From NCBI RefSeq assembly GCF_039503195.1, contig NZ_JBCJKP010000001.1:5704001-5768000 (forward strand): a stretch of 64,000 nt of DNA, in the 5' to 3' direction. A program made the position numbers and the translations under genes. The notes below the pieces were generated by a model. That model searched no databases. It was not told where the DNA came from and saw nothing but the letters and a program-made list of their open reading frames with translations. The stretch is from Streptomyces mirabilis. GTDB taxonomy: Bacteria; Actinomycetota; Actinomycetes; Streptomycetales; Streptomycetaceae. Below, in pieces: positions 33,208 to 43,700 of the stretch (its first letter is position 1; every line of letters begins with the position of its first letter).

Positions 33208-34737
33208 ATGGGGGATGTGAGTCACACCAGCCTGTCACCGTTGCCCTCGTCCGACCGCGCCGACGTCGCCGCTCGGCTGCGGGACGCCCTGCTCGGCGCC
33301 TCCTTCACCGCCGACGGCCTGCTCGACCTGCTCGGCGCCCCCGCGTACGCGGCGCTGGCGCGCAGCGAGACCGTGCCCGCGCTCCGGGCGACCCGCGGGG
33401 ACACACCGCTGGAGACGCTCGTACGGCTGTTCCTGCTTCAGCAGCCCGTGCCGCACGCGCGCGTGGCGGACGTGCTGCCGGTGCAGGACTGTCTGGAGAG
33501 CGGCTGGCTGACCCGGGCGGGCGCGGACGAGGTGGCCGCGACCGTGGACATCCGGCCGTACGGAGGGCCCGGCGGCGAGGACTGGTTCATCGTGTCCGAC
33601 CTGGGGTGCGCCGTCGGCGGCGCGGGCGGCATCGGCAGCCGGGAGGAGGGCGTCGTCCTGGGTGTGGGCGGCGCGTCCACGACCTTGGCCGGCATCACCG
33701 TCCGTACGCCCGTCTCCTCCGCGCTCGACCTCGGCACCGGCTCCGGGATCCAGGCCCTGCACGCCGCGCAGCACGCCACGCGCGTGACCGCGACCGACCT
33801 CAACCCGCGCGCCCTGCACATCACCGCGCTCACCCTCGCGCTCTCCGGTGCCCCGGCGGCCGATCTGCGTGAGGGCTCCCTCTTCGAACCGATCGCGGAC
33901 GACGAGACGTACGACCTGATCGTCTCGAACCCGCCCTTCGTGATCTCGCCCGGCGCCCGGCTCACCTACCGCGACGGCGGGATGGGTGGGGACGATCTGT
34001 GCCGCACGCTCGTTCAGCAGGCGGGGGACCGGCTCAGCGACGGGGGGTATGCGCAGTTCCTGGCCAACTGGCAGCACGTGGAGGGCGAGGAGTGGCAGGA
34101 CCGGCTGCGCTCCTGGGTGCCGCGCGGTTGTGACGCCTGGATCGTGCAGCGCGAGGTGCAGGACGTCACGCAGTACGCGGAGTTGTGGCTGCGCGACGCG
34201 GGCGACCACCGCGACGACCCCGCCGAGTACCAGGCGCGGTACGACGCCTGGCTGGACGAGTTCGAGGCCCGCAAGGTCAAGGCCGTCGGCTTCGGATGGA
34301 TCACGCTGCGCAGAACGGCGGCCGCCGAGCCATCGATCACGGTCGAGGAGTGGCCGCACTCCATCGAGCAGCCGCTCGGCGAGACCGTGCGCGCGCACTT
34401 CGACCGCGTCGACTACCTGCGGGCGAGCGACGACGCTGCCCTGCTCGACGGGCACTTCAGGCTCGTGGCCGAAGTCGTCCAGGAGCAGGTCGGGCTGCCC
34501 GGCGCCGAGGACCCGGAGCACGTGGTGCTGCGCCAGCACCGCGGCATGCGCCGGGCCACCAAGGTGGACACGGTCGGCGCGGGGTTCGCGGGCGTGTGCG
34601 ACGGCACGCTGAGCGCCGGGCGGATCCTGGACGCCATCGCCCAATTGGTCGGCGAGGACCCGGTGTTGCTGCGTGACCGGACGCCCGCGCAGATCCGGCT
34701 GCTGGTGGAACAGGGGTTCCTCGAGCCCGCGGAGTGA
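33208..34737 (+). CDS. SAM-dependent methyltransferase with NPPF motif
   Basis: The protein has about 509 residues and a helical N-terminal region, then a class I methyltransferase domain. Motif I is ALDLGTGSGIQALHAA, and VSNPPFVISP is the NPPF/Y motif of N-methyltransferases acting on glutamine or nucleic acid bases (PrmC/RlmG/RsmC-like). A C-terminal winged-helix-like region follows (RILDAIAQLVGEDPVLLRDR). The target is probably a ribosomal component, but this is not proven. The start may be ATG 33208 or GTG 33217; CACAAT lies 6 nt before the GTG. Confidence 0.8.
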   Translation: MGDVSHTSLSPLPSSDRADVAARLRDALLGASFTADGLLDLLGAPAYAALARSETVPALRATRGDTPLETLVRLFLLQQPVPHARVADVLPVQDCLESGWLTRAGADEVAATVDIRPYGGPGGEDWFIVSDLGCAVGGAGGIGSREEGVVLGVGGASTTLAGITVRTPVSSALDLGTGSGIQALHAAQHATRVTATDLNPRALHITALTLALSGAPAADLREGSLFEPIADDETYDLIVSNPPFVISPGARLTYRDGGMGGDDLCRTLVQQAGDRLSDGGYAQFLANWQHVEGEEWQDRLRSWVPRGCDAWIVQREVQDVTQYAELWLRDAGDHRDDPAEYQARYDAWLDEFEARKVKAVGFGWITLRRTAAAEPSITVEEWPHSIEQPLGETVRAHFDRVDYLRASDDAALLDGHFRLVAEVVQEQVGLPGAEDPEHVVLRQHRGMRRATKVDTVGAGFAGVCDGTLSAGRILDAIAQLVGEDPVLLRDRTPAQIRLLVEQGFLEPAE

Positions 34738-34893
34738 AGGGCTGAGTCGCATGTGCCTGTTCTGACGGGATTGCGCAATATTGATCAGGATTGGTCGGTA
34801 AAAGGGCTCCTGTCAGTGGTGCGTGCGAAGCTACCTTCAAGAGACAAGCTCCACGCGTCCTCGGGGGAGGCGCGCTGTCTCGGGGGAGGCGCC

Positions 34894-37170
34894 ATGGCGG
34901 GGGAGACGCCGGATCAGGGCGAGGGCAGGATCATCGGCGGCCGGTACCGGCTGCTGCGGACGCTCGGCGTGGGCGGCATGGGGAGGGTGTGGCTCGCGTA
35001 CGACGCGGAGTTGGCCTGCGAGGTCTCCATGAAGGAGATCGCGCTGCCGGACGTGCCGATGGACACGGCGGAGCATGGGCAGCGCGTCGCCCGTGCGCGC
35101 AGCGAGGCCCGGCACGCTGCGCGGCTGCGCGGGCATCCCCATGTGGTCACCGTGCACGACGTGGTGGTCCACGAGGGACTGCCGTGGATCGTCATGGAGT
35201 ACGTGCCGGACGCGGTCGATCTGCAGGCGGTCGTACGGCAGTCGGGGCCGCTGTCGCCCGCTCGGGCCGCCCGAATCGGGCTGGCCGTCCTCGACGCGCT
35301 CTCCGCCGGACACCGGATCGGGATCCTCCACAGGGATGTGAAACCGGCCAACATCCTTCTGGCGCCCGACTCTTCGGGCGATCCCTACGCGCGCGTACTG
35401 CTCACCGACTACGGGATCGCGCTCCAGCCCGAGTCCCGCGAGCCCCGGCTCACCGCCACCGCCGGCATCCTCGGCACGCCCGGCTATCTCGCCCCCGAGC
35501 GCGCCCGCGGCGAGCCGCCCACCCCGGCCGCGGACCTCTTCTCCCTCGGCGCCACGTTGTACGCCGCCGTCGAGGGCCGTGGACCCTTCGACCGGCCGGG
35601 TCAGTACGCGACTCTGACGGCCCTGCTCGGCGAGGAACCCACCCCGCCCGTCCGAGCGGGTGAACTGACCTCCGTGCTGCACGGACTGCTCGTCAAGGAC
35701 CCACTGCGGCGGTCGTCGCCGGAGGCGGTCGCACGCGGGCTTGAGCGGGTGGTGCAGACGGCGGCGGGCGGGATGTTCGGGCCACCGCCGGGGTATCCCG
35801 CGGGGCTACCGCCGGGGTACGTCGCGGGACCGTCACCCGGGTACGCGGCCAGACCGTCACCCGGGTACGCCGCAGGGGCGCCGCCCGGGCATGCCACGGG
35901 CTCGCCTCCGGGAACCCCACAGACCCCTGGCACACCGCAGGCCCCTGGCACTCCGCAGACTCCAGGGGGTCCACAAATCGCAGGCGTCCCGCAGACTTCA
36001 GGAGTCCCGCAGGGCCCCGGCATCCCGCAGACCTCAGGTGCACCCCCGACCCCGAACACCCCGTACCACCCGAACACCCCGCAGAACCCCAACACCCCGC
36101 ACACTCCACCGGGCGGCCCGGCCGCCCCCGGTGGCCCGCTCGGACCGGCTTCCGGGACCCCGCCTGCGTACGGCGCTTGGCGCCCGTCCACTCCCAGTGG
36201 CGCGTACGAGTGGAATCCGTACGCCGGGACCGGTGCGCCCACCCGGTCCACGGCCGGTCCGCCCCTGCCGCCGGCGCGCCGCAGGAGGCCCCTGGTCCCC
36301 GTCGTCGCCCTCGTCGTGGGCGTCCTCCTGGTGGTCGTCGGCGGCACCTGGGCCGCCGTCTCACTCGCCGGCGACGACGGCGGCACGAAGGACGCGACCG
36401 CGAAGAAGCGCCCCACAGGGAGCCCGTCGTCGGGACCGACGGGACCGGTGTATCCGTACGGCGAACAGGTGGGCCTCACCAAGCCGTTGCAGGCCGGCGA
36501 CTGCGTGAAGGCGGTCTGGTCGGGACCCGCCTTCAAGTCGGCGCTCAACCTGGGCGTCGTGAACTGCGCCAAGGACTGGCCGGACGGCCAGGTCGTGGCC
36601 GTCGACACGGCCGACGACTACGCCGACGCCGTCGTCCATGGTGCGCAGCGCTGCACCAGCCAGAGCGCGGCGACGGCCGACGCCCTGCCCGACGCGGGTG
36701 TCTACGCCGTCGCGCCGACGAAGGACGGGTTCGGCGCGGCCAAGGGCGGTACGGCATGTCTCGTGCTCGGACGCCATGTCGCGATAGGCGGCGAAGTGGG
36801 GCGGTTCCGGGACGCGGGGGTGAATCTGTGGCCCACTCAGATGGGCACCGGGGACTGCTGGAGCTACGCGGAGAAGGGCAAGAGCTTCGATGCTCACCTG
36901 GCGGACTGTGGTGAGCCGCACACCGACCAGGTGATCGGCACCGCGCAGGCCGCGGCGGGCATGGACTACAAGAAGGCCCTCGCCCAGGGAGGCAAGCTCT
37001 GTACCAACAAGTTCGCGTCGAGTTGGGCGTCCGACACGGAGCACACCGTCTCCGGTTGGCTGGCCAGTGAGGAGGAGTGGAATCAAGGATTCAACAAAGT
37101 CCTGTGCACCGTGAGACGGGTCGACGGAACGCGGACGAGCGAGCGGATACCCGATCCCGCCACGGTCTGA
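34894..37170 (+). CDS. Transmembrane Ser/Thr protein kinase (PknB-type) with proline-rich linker
   Basis: This 758-residue kinase has an N-terminal catalytic domain: Gly loop VGGMGRVW, HRDVKPAN (His146-Arg147-Asp148) and DYG instead of DFG. Residues about 290-435 are repeats of PPGYxAG and (G)TPQTPG units. A membrane helix at about 469-490 (VPVVALVVGVLLVVVGGTW) precedes an extracellular domain with several paired Cys, possibly ligand-sensing. ATG 34894 is preceded by GGGGGAGG; the 13-mer TCGGGGGAGGCGC occurs twice, so the ribosome site is duplicated. Substrates are unknown. Confidence 0.9.
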   Translation: MAGETPDQGEGRIIGGRYRLLRTLGVGGMGRVWLAYDAELACEVSMKEIALPDVPMDTAEHGQRVARARSEARHAARLRGHPHVVTVHDVVVHEGLPWIVMEYVPDAVDLQAVVRQSGPLSPARAARIGLAVLDALSAGHRIGILHRDVKPANILLAPDSSGDPYARVLLTDYGIALQPESREPRLTATAGILGTPGYLAPERARGEPPTPAADLFSLGATLYAAVEGRGPFDRPGQYATLTALLGEEPTPPVRAGELTSVLHGLLVKDPLRRSSPEAVARGLERVVQTAAGGMFGPPPGYPAGLPPGYVAGPSPGYAARPSPGYAAGAPPGHATGSPPGTPQTPGTPQAPGTPQTPGGPQIAGVPQTSGVPQGPGIPQTSGAPPTPNTPYHPNTPQNPNTPHTPPGGPAAPGGPLGPASGTPPAYGAWRPSTPSGAYEWNPYAGTGAPTRSTAGPPLPPARRRRPLVPVVALVVGVLLVVVGGTWAAVSLAGDDGGTKDATAKKRPTGSPSSGPTGPVYPYGEQVGLTKPLQAGDCVKAVWSGPAFKSALNLGVVNCAKDWPDGQVVAVDTADDYADAVVHGAQRCTSQSAATADALPDAGVYAVAPTKDGFGAAKGGTACLVLGRHVAIGGEVGRFRDAGVNLWPTQMGTGDCWSYAEKGKSFDAHLADCGEPHTDQVIGTAQAAAGMDYKKALAQGGKLCTNKFASSWASDTEHTVSGWLASEEEWNQGFNKVLCTVRRVDGTRTSERIPDPATV

Positions 37171-37277
37171 GCGGTCCATGGCGCGCCGTCCTCCCGGCGT
37201 TCACCGCAGGTTCGCACGTCGGCTTCCGGGGAGTGGCAACCTCCCCACCCTGGGCTCCGGGGTGGAAGGGCATATCA

Positions 37278-37475
37278 ATGGAAAGCGGACCGGCGATCTT
37301 CGTGGGGGCGGTGTTCGGCCTGTTCGGAGGCGGACTGCTGGTCTGGACCGCGGTGCGGGTGCGACAGGGTGAGCCCGTCGCCGCCGGTGTGAACCGCGTC
37401 GCATCGGCGACGCTCGCCGGCGTCGCCGGAGCTGGTGCCCTGGCGCTTGGGATGTGGTGTTTTACGCGCGCGTGA
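37278..37475 (+). CDS. Small two-helix membrane protein
   Basis: The 65-residue protein has two membrane helices, AIFVGAVFGLFGGGLLVWTAV and ATLAGVAGAGALALGMWCF, joined by a short polar loop (RVRQGEPVAAGVNRV). No family is recognised. ATG 37278 has GGAAGGG upstream at proper spacing. It lies between the kinase and topA and has normal Streptomyces codon use. Confidence 0.6.
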   Translation: MESGPAIFVGAVFGLFGGGLLVWTAVRVRQGEPVAAGVNRVASATLAGVAGAGALALGMWCFTRA

Positions 37476-37711
37476 GAGGCGGCTCCTCGGTAACTGAGAG
37501 GTCACGCTCCGGATGGGCCCGAAAGGGCTGCTGGACACTCCGGGCGGCAGGAATGGCGGTAGTCGGGTTACCGTTCGAGTGGCCGTTGCGGGCTTTTCCC
37601 GTTTGACACGGGGGCGGGATGTACCGTCACACTCCGCAGCGTCAGCATGACCCGACCCCCGGGACCAAGGCCTGGGGAGACCCCCTGCGTCGACCGGAGA
37701 GAAGAGCGAAG

Positions 37712-40525
37712 TTGTCCCCGACCAGCGACACCGCACACGGCGGCCGCCGACTCGTCATCGTCGAGTCGCCTGCCAAGGCGAAGACGATCAAGGGCTATCT
37801 CGGCCCCGGCTATGTCGTCGAAGCGAGCGTCGGGCACATCCGCGACCTCCCCAACGGCGCCGCGGAGGTGCCGGAGGAGTACACCGGCGAGGTGCGCCGC
37901 CTCGGCGTGGACGTCGAGCACGACTTCCAGCCCATCTATGTGGTCAACGCCGACAAGAAGGCCCAGGTCAAGAAGCTCAAGGACCTGCTGCGCGACTCCG
38001 ACGAGCTCTACCTCGCCACCGATGAGGACCGCGAGGGCGAGGCCATCGCGTGGCACCTCCAGGAAGTGCTCAAGCCCAAGGTCCCGGTCAAGCGGATGGT
38101 CTTCCACGAGATCACCAAGGCCGCGATCCAGGCCGCCGTCGCCAACCCGCGCGAGCTCAACCAGAAGCTCGTCGACGCCCAGGAGACCCGCCGCATCCTC
38201 GACCGCCTCTACGGCTACGAGGTCTCGCCGGTTCTGTGGAAGAAGGTCATGCCGCGGCTGTCGGCGGGCCGCGTGCAGTCCGTGGCGACCCGGCTCGTCG
38301 TCGAGCGGGAGCGCGAGCGCATCGCCTTCCGCTCCGCCGAGTACTGGGACCTGACCGGCACCTTCGGCACCGGCCGCGCCGGTGACGCCAGCGACCCGTC
38401 CCACCTGGTCGCCCGTCTGACCGCGGTCGACGGAAAGCGCATCGCCCAGGGTCGCGACTTCGACTCGCTGGGCCAGATCAAGGGCGCGAACACGCTCCAC
38501 CTGGACGAGACGAACGCCCGTGCGCTGGCCGCCGCCCTCCAGGACACGAACTTCGCGGTCCGCTCGGTCGAGTCCAAGCCGTACCGCCGCTCGCCGTACG
38601 CGCCGTTCCGCACGACGACCCTCCAGCAGGAGGCCTCGCGCAAGCTCGGCTTCGGCGCGAAGGCCACCATGCAGGTGGCCCAGAAGCTGTACGAGAACGG
38701 CTTCATCACGTACATGCGTACGGACTCCACGACCCTCTCGGAAACGGCGATCTCCGCCGCCCGCGCCCAGGTCACGCAGCTCTACGGCGCCGACTACCTG
38801 CCGGCCCAGCCGCGGACGTACGCCGGGAAGGTCAAGAACGCGCAGGAGGCGCACGAGGCGATCCGTCCCTCGGGTGATCGTTTCCGCACCCCGGCCGAGA
38901 CGGGCCTGACCGGCGACCAGTTCAAGCTGTACGAGCTGATCTGGAAGCGGACCGTCGCCTCCCAGATGAAGGACGCGGTCGGTAACTCCGTCACCGTGAA
39001 GATCGCGGGCACGGCCTCCGACGGCCGCGACGCCGAGTTCAGCGCGTCCGGCAAGACGATCACCTTCCACGGCTTCCTGAAGGCGTACGTCGAGGGCGCG
39101 GACGACCCGAACGCCGAGCTCGACGACCGTGAGCGCCGTCTTCCGCAGGTCAACGAGGGCGACCCGCTGTCCGCGGAGGAGATCACGGTCGACGGGCACG
39201 CCACCAAGCCCCCGGCCCGCTACACCGAGGCGTCGCTGGTCAAGGAGCTCGAAGAGCGCGAGATCGGCCGCCCGTCGACGTACGCGTCGATCATCGGCAC
39301 GATCCTCGACCGCGGATACGTGTTCAAGAAGGGCACGGCACTCGTGCCGTCCTTCCTGTCCTTCGCCGTGGTCAACCTCCTGGAGAAGCACTTCGGGCGG
39401 CTCGTCGACTACGACTTCACGGCCAAGATGGAGGACGACCTCGACCGCATCGCGCGGGGCGAGGCGCAGGCCGTGCCGTGGCTCAAGCGGTTCTACTTCG
39501 GCGAGGGCGACGCCGCGGGCGCCGCCGAGGCCGGCAACGGCGACGGGGACCACCTGGGCGGCCTCAAGGAGCTCGTCACCGACCTGGGCGCCATCGACGC
39601 CCGCGAGGTGTCGTCCTTCCCGGTCGGCGACGGCATCATGCTGCGTGTGGGCCGCTACGGTCCGTACATCGAGCGCGGTGAGAAGGACTCCGAGCACCAC
39701 CAGCGCGCGGACGTGCCCGAGGACCTGGCCCCGGACGAGCTGAGCATCGAGCTCGCCGAGGAGCTGCTCGCCAAGCCGAGCGGCGACTTCGAGCTGGGTA
39801 CGGACCCGGAGTCGGGCCACCAGATCATCGCCAGGGACGGCCGCTACGGCCCGTACGTCACCGAGGTGCTCCCCGAGGGCACCCCGAAGACCGGCAAGAA
39901 CGCCGTCAAGGCGCGTACCGCCTCCCTCTTCAAGTCGATGTCGCTCGACACGGTGACGCTCGACGACGCCCTCAAACTGATGTCCCTGCCGCGCGTCGTC
40001 GGCAAGGACGCCGAGGGCGTGGAGATCACCGCGCAGAACGGGCGCTACGGGCCGTACCTGAAGAAGGGCACGGACTCGCGCTCCCTGCAGTCCGAGGACC
40101 AGCTCTTCACCATCACCCTCGAAGAGGCGCTGGAGATCTACTCCCAGCCCAAACAGCGCGGGCGTGCGGCCGCCAAGCCGCCGCTCAAGGAGCTGGGCGA
40201 GGACCCGGTCAGCGGGAAGCCCGTCGTGGTCAAGGACGGCCGTTTCGGGCCGTACGTGACCGACGGCGAGACCAACGCGACCCTGCGCTCCGCCGACAGC
40301 GTCGAAGAGATCACTCCGGAGCGCGGCTACGAGCTGCTGGCGGAGAAGCGCGCCAAGGCTCCCGCCAAGAAGACCGCGAAGAAGGCGGCCGCCAAGAAGG
40401 CTCCGGCCAAGAAGGCCCCTGCCAAGAAGACGGCCGCAAAGAAGACGACGACTTCGAAGACGGCTGCCAAGAAGGCTCCGGCCAAGAAGGCCGTTGCCAA
40501 GAAGACGGCGGCTTCGGAGAACTGA
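37712..40525 (+). CDS. topA: DNA topoisomerase I with lysine-rich C-terminal tail
   Basis: The 937-residue type IA topoisomerase relaxes negative supercoils. The Toprim domain begins RLVIVESPAKAKTIKGYLGP, with the acidic DEDREGE motif. The active-site Tyr is Tyr334 in FITYMRTDSTT. Several C-terminal Topo_C repeats (GRYGPY / GRFGPYV) follow. The last ~55 residues are AKKAPAKK-type repeats, as in other Streptomyces TopA, where the tail aids processivity. I use the TTG at 37712 with GGAGAGAAGAG upstream. A hairpin follows downstream. Confidence 0.96.
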   Translation: MSPTSDTAHGGRRLVIVESPAKAKTIKGYLGPGYVVEASVGHIRDLPNGAAEVPEEYTGEVRRLGVDVEHDFQPIYVVNADKKAQVKKLKDLLRDSDELYLATDEDREGEAIAWHLQEVLKPKVPVKRMVFHEITKAAIQAAVANPRELNQKLVDAQETRRILDRLYGYEVSPVLWKKVMPRLSAGRVQSVATRLVVERERERIAFRSAEYWDLTGTFGTGRAGDASDPSHLVARLTAVDGKRIAQGRDFDSLGQIKGANTLHLDETNARALAAALQDTNFAVRSVESKPYRRSPYAPFRTTTLQQEASRKLGFGAKATMQVAQKLYENGFITYMRTDSTTLSETAISAARAQVTQLYGADYLPAQPRTYAGKVKNAQEAHEAIRPSGDRFRTPAETGLTGDQFKLYELIWKRTVASQMKDAVGNSVTVKIAGTASDGRDAEFSASGKTITFHGFLKAYVEGADDPNAELDDRERRLPQVNEGDPLSAEEITVDGHATKPPARYTEASLVKELEEREIGRPSTYASIIGTILDRGYVFKKGTALVPSFLSFAVVNLLEKHFGRLVDYDFTAKMEDDLDRIARGEAQAVPWLKRFYFGEGDAAGAAEAGNGDGDHLGGLKELVTDLGAIDAREVSSFPVGDGIMLRVGRYGPYIERGEKDSEHHQRADVPEDLAPDELSIELAEELLAKPSGDFELGTDPESGHQIIARDGRYGPYVTEVLPEGTPKTGKNAVKARTASLFKSMSLDTVTLDDALKLMSLPRVVGKDAEGVEITAQNGRYGPYLKKGTDSRSLQSEDQLFTITLEEALEIYSQPKQRGRAAAKPPLKELGEDPVSGKPVVVKDGRFGPYVTDGETNATLRSADSVEEITPERGYELLAEKRAKAPAKKTAKKAAAKKAPAKKAPAKKTAAKKTTTSKTAAKKAPAKKAVAKKTAASEN

Positions 40526-40540
40526 GGTCCGGGCTCGAGG

Positions 40541-40597
40541 CCCGCCGTCAGGTCTCGCGCCCGCCGTCAGGTCTCGCGCCCGCCGTCAGGTCTCGCG
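40541..40597. repeat. 19-bp tandem repeat, three copies
   Basis: The unit CCCGCCGTCAGGTCTCGCG occurs perfectly at 40541, 40560 and 40579, directly after topA. Confidence 0.95.
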
Positions 40598-40635
40598 GTC
40601 TGTGTCGGGCCGCGGCCTCTGTCAGACAGATACAG

Positions 40636-40677
40636 ATGTGGACGCCTCTACACCTTTCGGTGTGGGGGCGTCCACAT
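40636..40677 (+). terminator. Terminator hairpin of topA
   Basis: ATGTGGACGCC pairs with GGCGTCCACAT. An inner stem ACACC/GGTGT has a TTTC loop. Confidence 0.75.
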
Positions 40678-40713
40678 GTTCGGGCACCCCTACGGGCAGT
40701 CAGTGGGGCCGGA

Positions 40714-40725
40714 TAGGCTTGCAGA
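40714..40725 (+). promoter_or_regulatory. -10 box of probable leaderless tmk promoter
   Basis: TAGGCT at 40714-40719 ends 6 nt before the ATG at 40726. Confidence 0.45.
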
Positions 40726-43700
40726 ATGACGCGAGCCGAGCAGCCAACGGCCCACACTCCGGCCCCCGACGACGCCCTGGTCGCGGATTCCCGCGAGCGC
40801 GCCGTCCGCGCGCTGCTGCGCCGACCTCAGCTGAAACGGTTGTGGAGCGCCCACCTGGTGGGCGGTGTCGGCGACGCCCTGGCCCTGCTCGTGCTGGTCA
40901 TCCTCGTCCTTCAGGCGGCGATCGCGGAGGGTTCGTTCGGCGGTGGCTACCGCGGGGTCGCCCTCGCCGTGGCGGCCGTCTTCGGGGCACGCGTCCTGGC
41001 CACGCTGCTCTTCGGAGCCATACTCCTCGGGCCGCTCACCTCGCTGACGTCCCAGGAGGGGCCGCTCGACCGGCGCTGGACCATGGTCGGAGCCGACGGA
41101 CTGCGCGCCGTGCTCATGCTCATCGCTCCCCTGTGGATCGACTGGACCCCGGACAACGCACTCGCCGCCCTCCTCGTCCTCGCCTTCGTGACCGGCGTCG
41201 CCGAGCGCTTCTGGACGGTGTGCCGGGAGAGCGCGGCGCCCGCGCTGCTGCCCGCGCCGCCGCTGGAGGGCGCCACCGTACGTCCGCTGCCGGACCACCT
41301 GGACGCCCTGCGGCGGCTGTCACTGCGTACGGCCTTCGCGGCGGTGCCGATCGCGGCCGCCACGCTCGTGGTGGTGTCACTCGTCAGCAACCTGCTGGGT
41401 GCCGGGATCACCTGGTTCGACCAGCACCAGGGGGCGCTCGCCTCGTACGTCGCCGCCGGACTGTTCGCCGCCTCGCTCTCCGTGCTCACGTCCCTCGAAC
41501 TGCCCGACACCCGCACCCCGCGTGCGCGCTCGCCCCTGGAGGGACTGCGCCGCCCCAGGACGGGCACGGGCGTCGACAACGGCCGCACCGGCGCGATCCC
41601 GCTCCTGGTGCTCGCCTGCGCGGCCGTCGCCGCGGCGATCGCGGCCGCTGTCGCCGTCTCCGTGCTGCAGGCCAAGGACATGGGCGGCGGACCGGTCACG
41701 TTCGGCCTGCTGGTGCTGGCGCTGACCGGGGGTGTCGTCATCGGCATCCGGACGGCCCCCTCCGTGCTGCCGCCGCTGTCGCGGCGCAGGCTGCTCTCGC
41801 TGGCGATCGCCTTCACCGGGATCGCGCTGCTGGCCGCCGGTCTGGTCCCGGACGTCACCACGGTGCTGCTGATCGCCGGCCTCGCGGGCATCGGCGCGGG
41901 CGTCGCCGCGAACACCGGGCACGCGCTGCTCGACCAGGAGACCGAGGAATACCGGCGGGCGCGTACGACGGAACACCTGCACGCGGTCGTACGGGTCTCC
42001 GTCGCGCTCGGCGCCCTGCTGGCGCCCGTGGTGGCCGCGGCGATCGGCCCGCACCGGCTCGAGAACGGCAAGTTCGTGTTCGCGCACGGAGGCGCCGCCT
42101 TCACACTGATGCTGGTGGGCGCCCTGCTGCTGCCGGTCGCCGCCCTGGTGCTCGCCAAGGTCGACGACCGCTCCGGAGTGCCGTTGCGGCACGACCTGCT
42201 GGACGCGCTGCGCGGCGGCGACGACCCGGTGCAGAAATCCACCGCGAACGGGTTCTTCCTCGCCCTGGAGGGCGGCGACGGGGCCGGGAAGTCGACGCAG
42301 GCGGAAGCGCTCGCGGAGTGGATCCGCGCCAAGGGCCACGAGGTCGTGGTGACCCGCGAGCCGGGCGCAACGCCGGTCGGCAAGCGGCTGCGGTCGATCC
42401 TGCTGGACGTGTCGTCGGCGGGCCTGTCGCACCGTGCGGAGGCACTGCTGTACGCCGCCGACCGCGCCGAGCACGTGGACACGGTGGTGCGGCCCGCGCT
42501 GGAGCGGGGCGCCGTCGTCATCTCCGACCGCTACATCGACTCGTCGGTGGCCTACCAGGGGGCCGGCCGGGACCTGTCCCCGACCGAGATCGCCCGCATC
42601 AACCGATGGGCGACCAACGGACTGGTGCCGCATCTGACGGTGCTCCTCGACGTCTCCCCGGAGGCGGCTCGTGAGCGCTTCACGGAGGCGCCCGACCGGC
42701 TGGAGTCGGAGCCGGTCGAGTTCCACACGCGCGTGCGGTCCGGTTTCCTGACGCTGGCCGCCGCCGACCCGGGCCGCTACCTGGTGGTCGACGCCGCCCA
42801 GGAGCCCGAGGCGGTCACCACCGTCGTCCGGCACCGGCTCGACGTGATGCTGCCCCTCTCCGAGGCCGAGGTGAAGGCCCAGGAGGAGGCACGCAAGGCG
42901 GCCGAGGAGGAGGCCCGGCGCAAGGCCGAGGAAGAGGCCGCGCGCAAGGCCGAGGAGGAGCGACTGGAGCGCGAGCGCCAGGAACAGCTCGCCCGGCTGC
43001 GTGCGGAGGAAGAGGAGCGCAAGCAGCGCGAGCTGGAGGAGGCGCAGCGGCGCGAGGCGGAGCGCCAGGCGGAGGAGGCCCGACAGCGCGCCGAGGAGGC
43101 CCGTCGCCGGGCCGAGCAGGAGCGGGCGCGGCTGCTGGCCCAGGAGCAGGCCCAGGCCGCCGAGCAGGACCGGCTGCGCAGGCTGGCCGAGGAGCAGGCA
43201 CGGCTGCGGGCCGAGGCCGAGGAGCGCCGTCTGGAGAAGCAGCGCAAGGCCGAGGAGGCGTTGCTGCGGGCGGAGGAGGCGCGACGGGCCGCGACGGAGA
43301 CGGCGGCAGCGGCGGCGGCCGCAGCCACGGCGGCTTCGACGTCTGCTTCCGCTTCCGCTTCGACTGCGGCTTCCGCTTCATCGGCTACGTCGGCTCCTGC
43401 TTCCGGTTCGGCGCCTGCGGGTTCTGCTGAGCCGGCGGCCACGGGTCCCGTGGCCGACAACGAGACGACGGTGCCCACGCCGGTCGTGACGCCTCCGAGC
43501 ACCTCGGGCGGCTCGGTGGACGAGACGACGGTGCTGCGGCCCGTGCGCTCCGGAGCGAGCCGCCAGAGTTCCCGCTCCGACTCGGAGGAGACGGCCAAGC
43601 TGCCGAAGCCGCCGGTGCCCGAGGAAGCGGCCGAGAAGACGGCCGTGCTTCCGCCGGTGGTTCCGGGGGCCGCGGACGAGACCGCCGTGCTTCCGCCGGT

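Noticed and set aside
34753..34893. Upstream start for the Ser/Thr kinase
   Set aside because: The added 47 residues do not look like kinase N-termini, while ATG 34894 has an excellent ribosome site.
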